Positions 18,024 through 27,054 of a stretch of 64,000 bases of DNA are shown here, piece after piece. The notes under the pieces are model-generated. The model did not search any database. It worked only from the letters and a program-made list of their open reading frames with translations, and was not told the origin of the DNA. Every line of letters starts with the position of its first letter. The first letter of the stretch is position 1. The DNA is from Hyphomicrobiales bacterium (GTDB lineage Bacteria; Pseudomonadota; Alphaproteobacteria; Rhizobiales; Rhizobiaceae). The DNA lies in NCBI GenBank assembly GCA_900473805.1, contig UCMS01000008.1, positions 186,001 through 250,000 on the forward strand. The letters run 5' to 3'. The position numbers and the translations under genes were made by a program.

Positions 18024-19709
18024 TCAGGGGGCGGTTCCGCCAGTGAAGGCACTCAACGGCGCGAGCAGCTCCCAGCGCAGACCGTTCGAACGGAAGTCCA
18101 TCGTCACCTGCCCGGAGAACGAACTGGCGGCGTGTCGCTCGATGACGGTGGAACCGAAACCGCGGCGCGTGGGCGCAACGACCGGTGGGCCGTGCTCCTC
18201 GCTCCAGGTGAGCCGCAGCTGGGGTTCTCTTGATGCCTCTTCTTCCACCGCCCATTCTACGCGAATGCGCCCTTCGAGGACCGAGAGTGCCCCATACTTG
18301 ACGGAATTGGTGGCCAGTTCATGGAAGACGAGGCCGAGATTCTGTACCGCGCTCGCGTTGACAAGAAGATCCGGTCCATGGCGCTCGACCCTATCCCCCG
18401 AACCGACCACCGTCGCCAATTGAAGGTCAACGAGCGTCGCCAAAGGTATGCCGCCCCATTCCTGCCGGGCGAGCGCCTCAATGGATTGGGCAAGACCCGC
18501 CAGTCGACCGCTGACGGCACGCTGGAAGTCTTCCACGCTGTCTGCACTGCGGGCGAGCTGACGCATCATCGCCTGGACCAGCGACAGAATGTTCTTGGTG
18601 CGGTGGACCAGTTCCTGAAGAATGAAATGGACACGTTCTTCGGCTTCGGCGCGGTCGAAGGAGGCATTGGAAAGGGCAACGGCGACGTAGTTCGCCTCGA
18701 CGATCCGCGTGCGCTGGGGCGAGACGATGTCGCCCTGGCCGATCCGGTCCGCCATACAGGCGATGGTTCTGATCGAAGACCGCAATTGATGGGCGGCGAT
18801 CAAAGCCACGGCGAGACTGAGCGCCATGAGCCCCAGACTGCCAAGCAACAGACTCCGCCAGGCCGTCACGAAGGTCTGCTGCGCGCTGGCGACCGGCCCC
18901 CAAACGGCGACGCGCCACGGCCATTCGTCGACCCGTGCATAACCGAGGAGATACTGATCGCCATCCTGATAGAAAACTGCACTCCCCGTGGAACCAAACA
19001 TCAGTTCCAACCAGTTTGGCGGGAACTGCTCGCCGGAGGGTCGGCTGTCTTCGCCACTGGACACCACCACCTTGCCATCATCATCAAGAAGGGCTGCCGA
19101 CCAGCCCGGCGGGAGGTTTTCCCTGGAGGTATGGCTGGCGAGACTTGCCGCATCCTGGGTGAGGACGACGGCATCCACCCCGGCGCGATTGCCATCCGGG
19201 ATCGGCATGGTGAGATTAACCACCCACTGCTGACTGGTTTGGCCGAAAAAGATGCCGGATAGCTCAACACGACCGGATCGCAAGGCCGACTGCAGCGAGG
19301 CGATGTTCGACATCGGCTGAAGGCGGGATCCCCATGGCCTGCGGGTATTGAGCAACTGCTTGCCGTCTCGCTGGGCAAGCAGGATATACATCGAGCTTCC
19401 CTTGAGACTTTCCGAAACCCGGTTGTAAAACGCCCGGAGATCCCCATCACGCATCTCCGGTGAGTTGGCGACGAGCGTCAGCGCGGTCTCCATATCGGAA
19501 ATTTTGCGTTCGACACTTCTGCCTATCGTTTGAGCGTCCCGGCCGGCGTTGAGCTTGAGAGACTGGAACTGGGACTGTTCGAGCTCAAGGAGAAGAAATG
19601 CGGCGAAGCCCAGCAGAGGCAGGGTCGCCAGTGCAACCATGATCGTCAGGTAGGTCCCGATCGAGGCCGTGGGGAGCAGGTCGAGGAGAATGCGCCGCAA
19701 CCATCTCAT
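18024..19709 (-). CDS. HWE-family sensor histidine kinase
   Basis: A 561-residue membrane sensor. A first membrane helix (about 14-38, YLTIMVALATLPLLGFAAFL), a ~210-residue periplasmic double-Cache-like domain (YNRVSESLKGSSMYILLAQR), a second helix (LLLGSLGLMALSLAVALIAA), a HAMP-like linker and an HWE kinase core: phospho-His in ELVHRTKNILSLVQAM, N box VFHELATNSVKYGALS and the family's W-x-E in LTWSEEHGPPV. Kinases of the HWE/HisKA_2 group control PhyR in the general stress response, and this one sits among EcfG-dependent genes; a role as stress sensor is inference. The start ATG at 19709 is the most reasonable; a TTG extends to 19787. Confidence 0.88.
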   Translation of the reverse strand: MRWLRRILLDLLPTASIGTYLTIMVALATLPLLGFAAFLLLELEQSQFQSLKLNAGRDAQTIGRSVERKISDMETALTLVANSPEMRDGDLRAFYNRVSESLKGSSMYILLAQRDGKQLLNTRRPWGSRLQPMSNIASLQSALRSGRVELSGIFFGQTSQQWVVNLTMPIPDGNRAGVDAVVLTQDAASLASHTSRENLPPGWSAALLDDDGKVVVSSGEDSRPSGEQFPPNWLELMFGSTGSAVFYQDGDQYLLGYARVDEWPWRVAVWGPVASAQQTFVTAWRSLLLGSLGLMALSLAVALIAAHQLRSSIRTIACMADRIGQGDIVSPQRTRIVEANYVAVALSNASFDRAEAEERVHFILQELVHRTKNILSLVQAMMRQLARSADSVEDFQRAVSGRLAGLAQSIEALARQEWGGIPLATLVDLQLATVVGSGDRVERHGPDLLVNASAVQNLGLVFHELATNSVKYGALSVLEGRIRVEWAVEEEASREPQLRLTWSEEHGPPVVAPTRRGFGSTVIERHAASSFSGQVTMDFRSNGLRWELLAPLSAFTGGTAP

Positions 19710-19779
19710 GCTGATCGCCCACCCCAAGATCTCACGCCAAGACTGCGATTCACTTGTCGCGTCATTGATGACAACAAAG

Positions 19780-19804
19780 CGAACCAAAGACCGGCTACCG
19801 CGTT
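19780..19804 (+). promoter_or_regulatory. EcfG-like promoter for the BON protein gene
   Basis: CGAAC (19780-19784), 16-bp spacer, CGTT (19801-19804): one mismatch to GGAAC. It lies 30 bp upstream of the 19835 start. Confidence 0.55.
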
Positions 19805-19834
19805 AGAATTCTCAGACAGAGATGGGAGCGCAAT

Positions 19835-20110
19835 ATGGTTTTCAAGCCACAGCAGTTTCATGACGAAAGACCGGTGGTGGCCGATGAGTTTCCTGCCGAA
19901 GCGTCGCTTGAGGAAAGGGTTGCCTCGGCGCTTGCCGTATCCGAAGGACTGGATGCTACCGGCCTCACTGTGGTCGCAGCAGGAGGGGAAATCTTTCTTG
20001 GCGGGCAAATCGCGTCGCGCCGCGAACTCGATCGCGCCGTGGAAGTGTGCCTCGCAGTTGCGGGCGTTGAGAAAGTCACCATCCGAACGCAAGCGCCGGG
20101 CACACCCTGA
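19835..20110 (+). CDS. BON-domain protein
   Basis: A 91-residue protein; residues ~25-88 form one BON domain (LEERVASALAVSEGLDATGL, then GGEIFLGGQIASRRELDRAV and GVEKVTIRT). BON domains are thought to bind membranes or phospholipids, and BON proteins such as OsmY are stress-induced. No signal peptide is visible, so this one looks cytoplasmic. GGGAG precedes the ATG. Confidence 0.85.
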   Translation: MVFKPQQFHDERPVVADEFPAEASLEERVASALAVSEGLDATGLTVVAAGGEIFLGGQIASRRELDRAVEVCLAVAGVEKVTIRTQAPGTP

Positions 20111-20119
20111 AGACACGCA

Positions 20120-20158
20120 CAACTGTACGAGCGACCGAGACGGCCGCTCGTACAGTTG
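20120..20158. terminator. Long hairpin after the BON gene
   Basis: Perfect 14-bp inverted repeat (20120-20133 and 20145-20158; arm CAACTGTACGAGCG) with an 11-base loop. No T run follows on either strand, so it may stabilise or process the mRNA ends rather than act as a standard terminator. It lies between the convergent BON gene and the 20217 gene. Confidence 0.6.
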
Positions 20159-20216
20159 CAGGACAATTGCTTTCTGGAAATCCACCCCGCTGTGCCAGCT
20201 TCCGCCCAAGCGGGCC

Positions 20217-20492
20217 TTACGCCTGACCGCCTGTGCCGGCATGGGCTGACATCGAGGAGCCACGCCCAAGAGGCGACCAGATGTCAGAACGGCCTTGCAC
20301 TTCGTGCATCCGACCGCGCAAATCCTGCTGGCGCAATACCAATTTGCCGGATTTGCTTGCGAGCTTCTCTGAGCAATGACGGGCCGCTTCGACTGCCATC
20401 CTATAGGTTGGATAAACGGCCGATTGCCGCCCTTCAAACACAAAGGCCCAGCCGGCAGCTTGTGGGATGATATCGCAGTAGGTCTCAGTCAT
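20217..20492 (-). CDS. Small DUF2188-like protein
   Basis: A 91-residue protein starting MTETYCDIIPQAAGWAFVFE. The GWAFVFEGRQSAVYPTYRMAVEAA stretch, strand-strand-helix with a conserved Gly-Trp, resembles the DUF2188 group and small proteins often preceding stress genes in rhizobia; identification is tentative. It has a near-perfect EcfG promoter 28 bp upstream and is immediately downstream of treZ. Confidence 0.65.
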   Translation of the reverse strand: MTETYCDIIPQAAGWAFVFEGRQSAVYPTYRMAVEAARHCSEKLASKSGKLVLRQQDLRGRMHEVQGRSDIWSPLGRGSSMSAHAGTGGQA

Positions 20493-20519
20493 GGCCGCAC
20501 TCCTCCTCATTTCCTCCCA

Positions 20520-20544
20520 AACGATCATGAAACCAGTTGGTTCC
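20520..20544 (-). promoter_or_regulatory. EcfG-type promoter
   Basis: Minus strand GGAAC (20544-20540), 16-bp spacer, CGTT (20523-20520). Drives the 20492 gene; it sits between that gene and the end of treZ. Confidence 0.8.
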
Positions 20545-20572
20545 CGCGTCGCCCAAAAGAAATCCCTCTTCG

Positions 20573-22417
20573 TTAACTGCAAACAAAGACAAGGCCCTGC
20601 GGCGCGAGTTCGGCCAGGTCCAGCATGTCGGCTTCGGCAGAAGCCGGCAGCGCATGGATGAGCTTTCCCTTCACCGGCGGAACCGTCGTGCGGGTGTTGG
20701 TGAAATTGGCCCTGAATTGCCAGCGTTTGTCTCCCAGCTGCCAGTCGATTGCCAAAATGCCGTCTTCAGCCTTGAGAACGTGTCCATTGCCCCCTCCCAC
20801 GCCGTCGAGCAGCGGCATGAGATGGGTTCGCCGCTTGTCGATCAGAGCTTTGAAGGACGTCCGTGCGTCACTGGCATCGGACGTGTGCGCTTCGTCCCAA
20901 TCGAGTTTAGAGAGGCTGAAGGTCTGGAGGTCGTTGGGATCTCGAAGTTCGCTTACCGTCACATCGTCCCCCGCGCCAAAACTGCGGGCTTGATTCAAGC
21001 GGTCCTCCGGGTTGTTCTGGTTCAAGCCATCCGGATAATCGCTGAAAAAGAAGAAGAGGGAGCGGCTGGCGAATTCGTCGCCCATGAAGACCAGAGGTAT
21101 TTGCGGCGCAAGCATCAGCATGGCCATTAAGCGGTCACGCATGTCCCGATCAATCTGGCTCCAAAGGCGCTCTCCTCGCGCCCTGTTGCCGACCTGGTCA
21201 TGGTTCTGCAGGAAATTGACGAAGGTGACGGGCGGCAGATGCCCACTGGGTTCACCGAAAATCCTGTCGCCCTCGCCTTCGATTTTCTCTCCCTGGAGCG
21301 CAAAACCGGTTGCCAGCGTCTTGCCGATCCGTGGCCAGAAGTTCTCCGCAAAGGGCTTATAGTGCCCACCATGCTCGCCGGTGGCCCAGGCGTGGACGAG
21401 ATGATGATAGCCGTCGTTCCAAACGCCGTCGTACAAACGGACGGAATTGTCCTCTTCGCGTTCGTGAAAGCGGGTTATTCCGCGCGCGTCCTCAAGCACC
21501 AGATGGACGTGGCGTCCGGGCAATGTCTCTCGAACTGCAAGTGCCAATTCCTCAAGGATATGTGTCTCCGAGGTCTCGTCCTTCAACTGATCGGCGGCAT
21601 CTAGCCGCAAGCCATCGAGATTGAACTCCTCAAGCCAGTAGAGGGCGTTTTCGATCACGAAGTCGCGGCAGGGCCTCTGCTCGAAGTCGATGGTCGGACC
21701 CCAGGGCGTGCCCTCCTTATGCATCACTTCGGGGGCGTACACGGAGAGATAGTTACCGTCGATGCCGAAGTGATTGTAGATCACGTCGAGGAAGACCATG
21801 AGACCCAGTGCGTGGGCCCGGTCGATGAAGGCTTTCATATCATCGGGCGTGCCATAGGCTGGATGCGGGGTGTAGAAAAGCACACCGTCGTAGCCCCAAC
21901 CGTGCTTGCCGGCGAAAGCGCCGACCGGCATGAGTTCGACGGCCGAGATGCCGAGCGCTGCGAGTTCTTCCAGTTTGTCCGCCGCTGCAGCGAATGTGCC
22001 TTCAGATGTGAATGTACCGACATGCAGTTCGTAGATCACCGCCTCGTGCCAGGGGCGACCCTTCCAGGTGCTGCTGCGCCAACGGTAGGCGGTCGGATCA
22101 ACAACAACGGAGGGACCGTGAACGTCCCCCTTCAGGGCGCGGCCGGCAGGGTCCGGCACGACAAGCCCGTCGGGTAACACGTAGGCATAGGGTGTTCCTG
22201 GAGCGACATTGGTCGCAAGGAGTTCAAACCAACCATCCGGCGTCTTGGACATGGCCACGTCTTCATCAGCCAATCGCAGCGTCAGCGCCTCAAGCGAGGG
22301 TGCCCAGAGCCGGAAACGAACCTCACCGGCGGCCGTGTATTCCGAGCCCCAGCTTTTGGGGAAGACCCGATACTCAGCCGGTTCGCCCTCTATCACCGAC
22401 CGTTCCGACGCATCCAT
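20573..22417 (-). CDS. treZ: Malto-oligosyltrehalose trehalohydrolase
   Basis: TreZ releases trehalose from the maltooligosyltrehalose made by TreY. The 614-residue protein has an N-terminal CBM48-type domain (EVRFRLWAPSLEALTLRL) and a GH13 barrel: nucleophile Asp in LDGLRLDAADQ, acid/base Glu in HLVLEDARG, and the third Asp in NFLQNHDQVGNRA. GWGYDGVLFYTPHPAYGTP is typical of trehalohydrolases. No treY lies in this window. The promoter at 22450-22474 places it in the general stress response, in line with trehalose as an osmoprotectant. Confidence 0.95.
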   Translation of the reverse strand: MDASERSVIEGEPAEYRVFPKSWGSEYTAAGEVRFRLWAPSLEALTLRLADEDVAMSKTPDGWFELLATNVAPGTPYAYVLPDGLVVPDPAGRALKGDVHGPSVVVDPTAYRWRSSTWKGRPWHEAVIYELHVGTFTSEGTFAAAADKLEELAALGISAVELMPVGAFAGKHGWGYDGVLFYTPHPAYGTPDDMKAFIDRAHALGLMVFLDVIYNHFGIDGNYLSVYAPEVMHKEGTPWGPTIDFEQRPCRDFVIENALYWLEEFNLDGLRLDAADQLKDETSETHILEELALAVRETLPGRHVHLVLEDARGITRFHEREEDNSVRLYDGVWNDGYHHLVHAWATGEHGGHYKPFAENFWPRIGKTLATGFALQGEKIEGEGDRIFGEPSGHLPPVTFVNFLQNHDQVGNRARGERLWSQIDRDMRDRLMAMLMLAPQIPLVFMGDEFASRSLFFFFSDYPDGLNQNNPEDRLNQARSFGAGDDVTVSELRDPNDLQTFSLSKLDWDEAHTSDASDARTSFKALIDKRRTHLMPLLDGVGGGNGHVLKAEDGILAIDWQLGDKRWQFRANFTNTRTTVPPVKGKLIHALPASAEADMLDLAELAPQGLVFVCS

Positions 22418-22449
22418 ACCATTCCCCTTCAGTGACGTTGTCCGGACCG

Positions 22450-22474
22450 AACGGCAGGTTGCAGGAAAAGTTCC
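22450..22474 (-). promoter_or_regulatory. EcfG-type promoter for treZ
   Basis: Minus strand GGAAC (22474-22470), 16-bp spacer, CGTT (22453-22450); 33 bp upstream of the treZ start. Confidence 0.82.
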
Positions 22475-22590
22475 GAATGAGACCGTTGCTCATCCGCTTA
22501 CTTGAGAGGGAACATAGGGCGATCTGTCGGAATTGTTCTGAGACGCAGCAGAGGCCGTCTTCTGCCCTGACCAGAATGAGGAAAGATCAC

Positions 22591-22776
22591 ATGTGGATCA
22601 GCAACGGCGTGACGCCGCCCCAGACACCGCCAGCAGACCAGCCGCCCATGCCCGCGCCGACCTGGGTGCCGGAGATTGAAGAGCCCGCGCCGGATCTTCT
22701 GCCGGACGAGTTCCCGACCCCCAATCCCGATGAGAATCCGGAGCCACCCGTCGTCGAGCCGGTACCCGGCATTTAG
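22591..22776 (+). CDS. Small proline-rich acidic protein
   Basis: A 61-residue protein, MWISNGVTPPQTPPADQPPM, about a third proline and strongly acidic, hence probably disordered. GAGG lies upstream of the ATG at 22591 and the sequence keeps Pro/Glu/Asp repeats (PDEFPTPNPDENPEPP) to the stop. No family known to me. The frame is open upstream, but that part overlaps treZ and is a shadow. A GGAAC at 22514 has no correctly spaced CGTT. Confidence 0.55.
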   Translation: MWISNGVTPPQTPPADQPPMPAPTWVPEIEEPAPDLLPDEFPTPNPDENPEPPVVEPVPGI

Positions 22777-22818
22777 GTTCCGATGAAGGTCACACCGCGG
22801 TCCGTGGAGGGACGGCGC

Positions 22819-23937
22819 TTAGCGCAGCCCCGCAACCTTGTTCCAGCTCTTGGAGCCGGACACCCAGTTCTGCCAATCGGCGACCGAGCCCCGGAAGACG
22901 TTGAGATCGATCTTTCCGTTCACGCCCTGCGACAGGCCTGAGCCCGAATACTGCCAGAAGACCCATTTGCGACCGGGATAGATCTTGGACGGATGGGCGG
23001 CGACGGAGCGAAGCCAGAAGGGATAATCCAGGAAATAGCCGTCCAGATTATCCTTGTAGAAATCCGGCGCGGTGTAGATCACCGGGCGCTTGCCGTAGTG
23101 GCGTTCCAGGCGGTCCATGAAGACCTGCATTTTTTCGCGCGCCTTTTCCGGAGACAGTCGGAAGCGGCAGCTCGATTCACCATTGTACTCAACGTCGATG
23201 ACCGGCGGCAGCGCATCTGGATCGCGCGGCACGTTGCGGATGAACCAGTCTGCCTGGTCACTGGCAACCCGGCACCAGTAGAAGAAGTGGTAAGCACCGC
23301 GCTTCAGGCCGGCCTCCTTGGCCTTGCGCCAGTTGGTGCGAAACATCGGATCGGTGTGATCGCCGCCATCCGTCGCCTTGATATAGGCGAAGTTCGCCCC
23401 CTGACTTCTCAGCTTCACCCAGTCAATGTCACCCTGCCAGCGCGATACATCGACACCGTGTACGGCATGATGCTTCGGTTTGACCTTGCCGAAATTCATC
23501 GGCTTGGCATCCTTGAAACGCTGGCTGTAGACCCGGTGGCGTCCGTCGGCGCGTGGGCTCTGATCCTCGCTCGGCGCGATCGCGGGCGGCAGCGAGGATG
23601 CCGGTGGTACCGGGGGCATCAACATGGCGACCGGGCGCTGATCGGGCACCGGCATGCCGGCCGACATGGTCGCGGACTCGAAATGTGCCTGGTTTGGCGT
23701 ATTGCCCGCCCAGGCCAGTGCTTCGGGATGCGATGCTGCGTTCTGCGACGGGGCGATTGCGCCCGTCTGCTCATCGACGGCAACAGCCGGAACGGGTGTC
23801 TGAACCGGAGCCTGCGCAACCTGTGCCGTCGGCTGGGGCGGCGCAAGCCGCAATGCTTCCACGGGGCTCGTCCGTGCCGTGCAACTGGTCAGCGCCAATG
23901 TGAGGGCGAGAAGGGACGGAAGAGCCTTGAAACGCAT
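22819..23937 (-). CDS. GH25 lysozyme-like lipoprotein
   Basis: A 372-residue exported protein. A signal peptide with lipobox (LLALTLALTSC) is followed by a ~150-residue Pro/Ala-rich disordered segment and a GH25 (Chalaropsis-type) muramidase domain: HGVDVSRWQGDIDWVKL, FAYIKATDGGDHTDP, catalytic DVE in PPVIDVEYNGES, and YTAPDFY near the end. It probably cleaves or remodels peptidoglycan in the periplasm. The start MRFKALPSLL is chosen because the signal peptide follows directly. Confidence 0.88.
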   Translation of the reverse strand: MRFKALPSLLALTLALTSCTARTSPVEALRLAPPQPTAQVAQAPVQTPVPAVAVDEQTGAIAPSQNAASHPEALAWAGNTPNQAHFESATMSAGMPVPDQRPVAMLMPPVPPASSLPPAIAPSEDQSPRADGRHRVYSQRFKDAKPMNFGKVKPKHHAVHGVDVSRWQGDIDWVKLRSQGANFAYIKATDGGDHTDPMFRTNWRKAKEAGLKRGAYHFFYWCRVASDQADWFIRNVPRDPDALPPVIDVEYNGESSCRFRLSPEKAREKMQVFMDRLERHYGKRPVIYTAPDFYKDNLDGYFLDYPFWLRSVAAHPSKIYPGRKWVFWQYSGSGLSQGVNGKIDLNVFRGSVADWQNWVSGSKSWNKVAGLR

Positions 23938-24150
23938 GACACAGGAACTCGCAGGTTGGCCGGACACGTGAGGGCGCGCCCGGGAACTCCGGGAATGGCT
24001 AACAAAGCTTTACCGGCAAATGCTGAATGCAATCTTTACGGACGCGGTTAACGCCTGTGGTGATAGTCGTTGGGGCCCGGAGCGGCTTTCGAGAGACTTG
24101 CCAAAGAGTTCCACCCGTGGAACCTTCCGGCCACCAACCGGGAGATGCAC

Positions 24151-24462
24151 ATGAAATACCTGACCTTGATCGCAATGTTGATGTCGGTGAGCCATGCCAC
24201 GTCGGCACAGGCGGCGTTATCTGGCTATTACGACAGCCTCGAGCGGATCGGGGCGATCCTGGCGGACGAACGGCTCGCCGAAATCCTGCACCAACAGCCC
24301 ATTGGCGCGATCAGCAATACGGGAACCCGCAAAGACGGTGCTGCGGAATGGACGATCCGAACGCAGGACTGCGACCTGACGGTCTTCCTCGTCCCGATCC
24401 TGCCGAACGGCCCTGGTAAGACGACCTATGAAATCGACGTGCCGGAGGGGCAGTGCGAATGA
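24151..24462 (+). CDS. Small secreted hypothetical protein
   Basis: A 103-residue exported protein: signal peptide MKYLTLIAMLMSVSHATSAQ then a compact domain (GYYDSLERIGAILADERLAE) with two cysteines (QDCDLTV, EGQCE) that could form a disulphide. No family recognised. ATG at 24151 is preferred over 24145 because GGGAG is then correctly spaced. Confidence 0.75.
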   Translation: MKYLTLIAMLMSVSHATSAQAALSGYYDSLERIGAILADERLAEILHQQPIGAISNTGTRKDGAAEWTIRTQDCDLTVFLVPILPNGPGKTTYEIDVPEGQCE

Positions 24463-24612
24463 TATTCCACCCGCAGACACCGTCGCTCGGTCGTCTTTGA
24501 AGAAGGGCACCATTAACATCGAAGCCGGCCATAAAATGCATGGTGAAAAATCGGTTAGGCGCTGCGACCTTTTTTGGGCTAACTTGCAACAAAATCGTGT
24601 CAGGAGAATGCC

Positions 24613-24855
24613 GTGCTGCATCAGACCGAAGACACACTCATTCGGAGCGCTTTGCTGAAGCTTGAGGACTGCTCGGAGGAAATTCGCAGGGTCGTCACCG
24701 ATCTCGTGAAGAGCGGCTTCAACGATCTCGACGAGTTGGTTGAACTCGCCGGCATCGCCAGAGAGAGCATTCTGTCGGCGCAACAGGAGGGGCAACCTTC
24801 CCGCAGCGCCCGGTTGAGCCCGCCTGAGACAGGCATAATGCAGTCGAACCAGTGA
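24613..24855 (+). CDS. Small hypothetical protein
   Basis: An 80-residue protein from a GTG with AGGAG six bases upstream: MLHQTEDTLIRSALLKLEDC. Helical, soluble, charged; no family recognised. Followed by about 230 bases with no gene before tRNA-Phe. Confidence 0.6.
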   Translation: MLHQTEDTLIRSALLKLEDCSEEIRRVVTDLVKSGFNDLDELVELAGIARESILSAQQEGQPSRSARLSPPETGIMQSNQ

Positions 24856-25090
24856 CACATCGCACCCTGCCTCGCTCAGACGCAGTTTGGCTGCAACAAC
24901 TCCAGGTCCACCAACAAACGATCGCCCTACGCCCTGAGAGCGGCGTAGAAGCTGCAGCCTCTAACGGCAAGTGGCAACCTCAACTGCAACCACCCTGGGA
25001 CCGCAAGCACGTGGAGTCCACAAGGCAAAGCAGGATGTTTCGGGAGCAATATCCGATGTCTGCGCTTTACGATGCATAACGGGAAATAAA

Positions 25091-25166
25091 TGGTGCCCGG
25101 AGGCGGATTTGAACCACCGACACGCGGATTTTCAATCCGCTGCTCTACCAACTGAGCTATCCGGGC
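25091..25166 (-). tRNA. tRNA-Phe (GAA)
   Basis: 76 bases including an encoded CCA. The acceptor stem starts GCCCGGA, the D arm AGCTCAGTTGGTAGAGC, and the anticodon stem GCGGA/TCCGC encloses TTGAAAA with anticodon GAA; the T arm contains GGTTCGAATCC. Confidence 0.97.
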
Positions 25167-25362
25167 ATCTCGGCTTTTATGCAAAGCCTGCCGGTTTCTC
25201 TCGAAACCGCCGGGGTATGTCCCCGGGAGCGAGCGGGGTTATAACATCTTGTTCGGCCATGGCAAGCGCTTGAGAGCACTTTTTTGAAGAAGATGTGAAA
25301 ATCGCAGAAAAGCCAATCCGAACAAGAGGATCGAGACCGTCTACCAGTCCGGCACGCGTGCT

Positions 25363-25575
25363 TCAGTTGTAGCCTTCGTCGTCGGCCTTGGATTCGTCGT
25401 CTGCGACCGGGATGGCGTAGGACCCGTTCAGCCAGCGGGAGAGATCGAGGTTTCGGCAGCGGTCCGAACAGAAGGGATAGTTTTCCCGCGTCGAGGGGCG
25501 GCGGCATTCGGGACAGGGGAGCGCCTTACGCAGCGGCTCCACCTTGGCCACGCGCGGGCTGTCTTCGTCGGCCAT
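25363..25575 (-). CDS. yacG: DNA gyrase inhibitor YacG
   Basis: A 70-residue zinc protein starting MADEDSPRVAKVEPLRK. Two Cys pairs, CPECRRP and CSDRCRN, form the zinc site, followed by LDLSRWLNGSYAIPV, the usual YacG C-terminus. It binds GyrB. It lies 1 bp after maf in the usual rhizobial order. Confidence 0.94.
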   Translation of the reverse strand: MADEDSPRVAKVEPLRKALPCPECRRPSTRENYPFCSDRCRNLDLSRWLNGSYAIPVADDESKADDEGYN

Positions 25576-25576
25576 G

Positions 25577-26197
25577 TCAGCCCTCCGTCCAGCCGGTGTG
25601 GACGTCGTATCCCTCGCCCTGGAGCATCTGCAGCGTCTCGAAGAGCGGCAGGCCGACGACATTGGTGTAGGAACCGACGAGTTTCTGGACGAAGCTTCCG
25701 GCAATACCCTGGATGGCATAGGCGCCAGCCTTGCCGCGCCATTCGCCAGAGGCGAGGTAACACTCGATGTCATAGCCCGAAAGCCGCTTGAAGCGGACCT
25801 TCGTCTCGACGATCTTCTGGCGCACCGTTCCATCCGGAGCAATCAGGCAGACACCGGTGAACACCCAGTGGCTGCGACCGGACAGCAAATGCAGGGCTGA
25901 GGACGCTTCCTGAACGAGTTCCGCCTTGGGCAAAATGCGCCGGCCAACGGCGACGACCGTATCGGCCGCCAGCACATAGCTGTTATTCCAGGCAAGATCC
26001 TTGCGGATCTGCTGATAGGCCGCCTTCGCCTTATCGGCGGACAGACGGCGCGCAAGCGAACGCGGATGCTCTGACTTTTTTGGCGTTTCGTCGAGGTCCA
26101 TCGGCATCAGGCGCGCGGGCTCGATGCCGGACTGCTTGAGCAGATCGACACGGCGCGGCGACCCGGAGGCCAAGATCAGCTTCTGTCTGAGTTCCAT
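25577..26197 (-). CDS. maf: Maf-like nucleotide pyrophosphatase
   Basis: A 206-residue Maf/HAM1-like enzyme that hydrolyses non-canonical or m-type nucleoside triphosphates. Motifs: [14 protein letters not shown] at the N-terminus, [18 protein letters not shown] and the [13 protein letters not shown] loop. It belongs to the infA-maf-yacG run on the minus strand. Confidence 0.93.
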   Translation of the reverse strand: MELRQKLILASGSPRRVDLLKQSGIEPARLMPMDLDETPKKSEHPRSLARRLSADKAKAAYQQIRKDLAWNNSYVLAADTVVAVGRRILPKAELVQEASSALHLLSGRSHWVFTGVCLIAPDGTVRQKIVETKVRFKRLSGYDIECYLASGEWRGKAGAYAIQGIAGSFVQKLVGSYTNVVGLPLFETLQMLQGEGYDVHTGWTEG

Positions 26198-26225
26198 GAC
26201 CCCTCGCGGCCGTTCTCGGCGGCGC

Positions 26226-26444
26226 TTACTTGAAGCGGTAGGTGATGCGGCCCTTGGTCAGGTCGTAGGGGGTCATCTCGACCAGAACCTTGTCGCCCGC
26301 GAGAACGCGGATGCGGTTCTTGCGCATGCGGCCTGCGGTATGCGCGATGATCTCGTGCTCGTTTTCGAGCTTCACGCGGAACGTCGCGTTGGGCAGCAGT
26401 TCGGTGACGACACCGGGGAATTCGAGGACTTCTTCTTTGGCCAT
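26226..26444 (-). CDS. infA: Translation initiation factor IF-1
   Basis: A 72-residue S1/OB-fold protein, [20 protein letters not shown], ending [12 protein letters not shown]. It binds the ribosomal A site during initiation. The start is fixed by family length. Part of the conserved hisD-...-infA-maf cluster. Confidence 0.98.
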   Translation of the reverse strand: MAKEEVLEFPGVVTELLPNATFRVKLENEHEIIAHTAGRMRKNRIRVLAGDKVLVEMTPYDLTKGRITYRFK

Positions 26445-26587
26445 AGAACGATTGTCTTTCCTGGGGTTTAAAGCGGGGCGCGCGGAGGGCCCCTTAAAAT
26501 GTGGGCGGAAACTACACAATCGCCCGGCATTTGTGAACCTTGTAGATTCGGCTTTCGGAAATTGTTTCACGCTCTGCGAAAACGCCG

Positions 26588-27049
26588 CTATTCCGGCGCC
26601 AGCACGAGCCTTTCCTGGATCAATTTCGTCAGGCGGTCGCGAACGTCGCGGTAAGCGGATAGCCGCTGATCGCGGCTGCCGGTTTCGACCGTGGGATCCG
26701 GCATCGGCCAGTATTCCACGTCGATGGCGGAATGCCGGGTCAATTCGAGTGCGGCATGATGGGCTTCCGGCGTCAGGGTCACGACGAGATCAAAGAAGTC
26801 GTCGGCCATGTCTTCGAGCGTCTGCGGCTGACGGCGGCCAAGCGAAAGTCCGATTTCATCCAGTACCGCATCGACGAAGGGATCGCGCTCACCCTTTTTG
26901 ACGCCGGCGGACGCAATCCATGTGCCGGATGGCAGGGCGTGTCTGGCAATCGCTTCGGCCATGGGACTGCGGATGACATTTTGCCCGCACATGAAGAGGA
27001 TCGCACCCGGGCGCGATGTCCGGCGGCTTCCAGTCCCGCCATCCTGCAT
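26588..27049 (-). CDS. Low-molecular-weight phosphotyrosine phosphatase-like protein
   Basis: A 153-residue LMW phosphatase/arsenate-reductase-like protein. The catalytic loop is [15 protein letters not shown] (C-x5-R-S) near residue 21 and the acid loop is WPMPDPTVE near 125. The start at 27049 is chosen for AGG upstream; a TTG at 27067 would overlap the UPF0262 gene. The family is a fixed member of this rhizobial cluster. Confidence 0.87.
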   Translation of the reverse strand: MQDGGTGSRRTSRPGAILFMCGQNVIRSPMAEAIARHALPSGTWIASAGVKKGERDPFVDAVLDEIGLSLGRRQPQTLEDMADDFFDLVVTLTPEAHHAALELTRHSAIDVEYWPMPDPTVETGSRDQRLSAYRDVRDRLTKLIQERLVLAPE

Positions 27050-27054
27050 CGGAC

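Noticed and set aside
22514..22545. GGAAC upstream of the proline-rich gene as an EcfG promoter
   Set aside because: No CGTT-like box occurs at 16-17 bases; the nearest TGTT is about 20 bases away.
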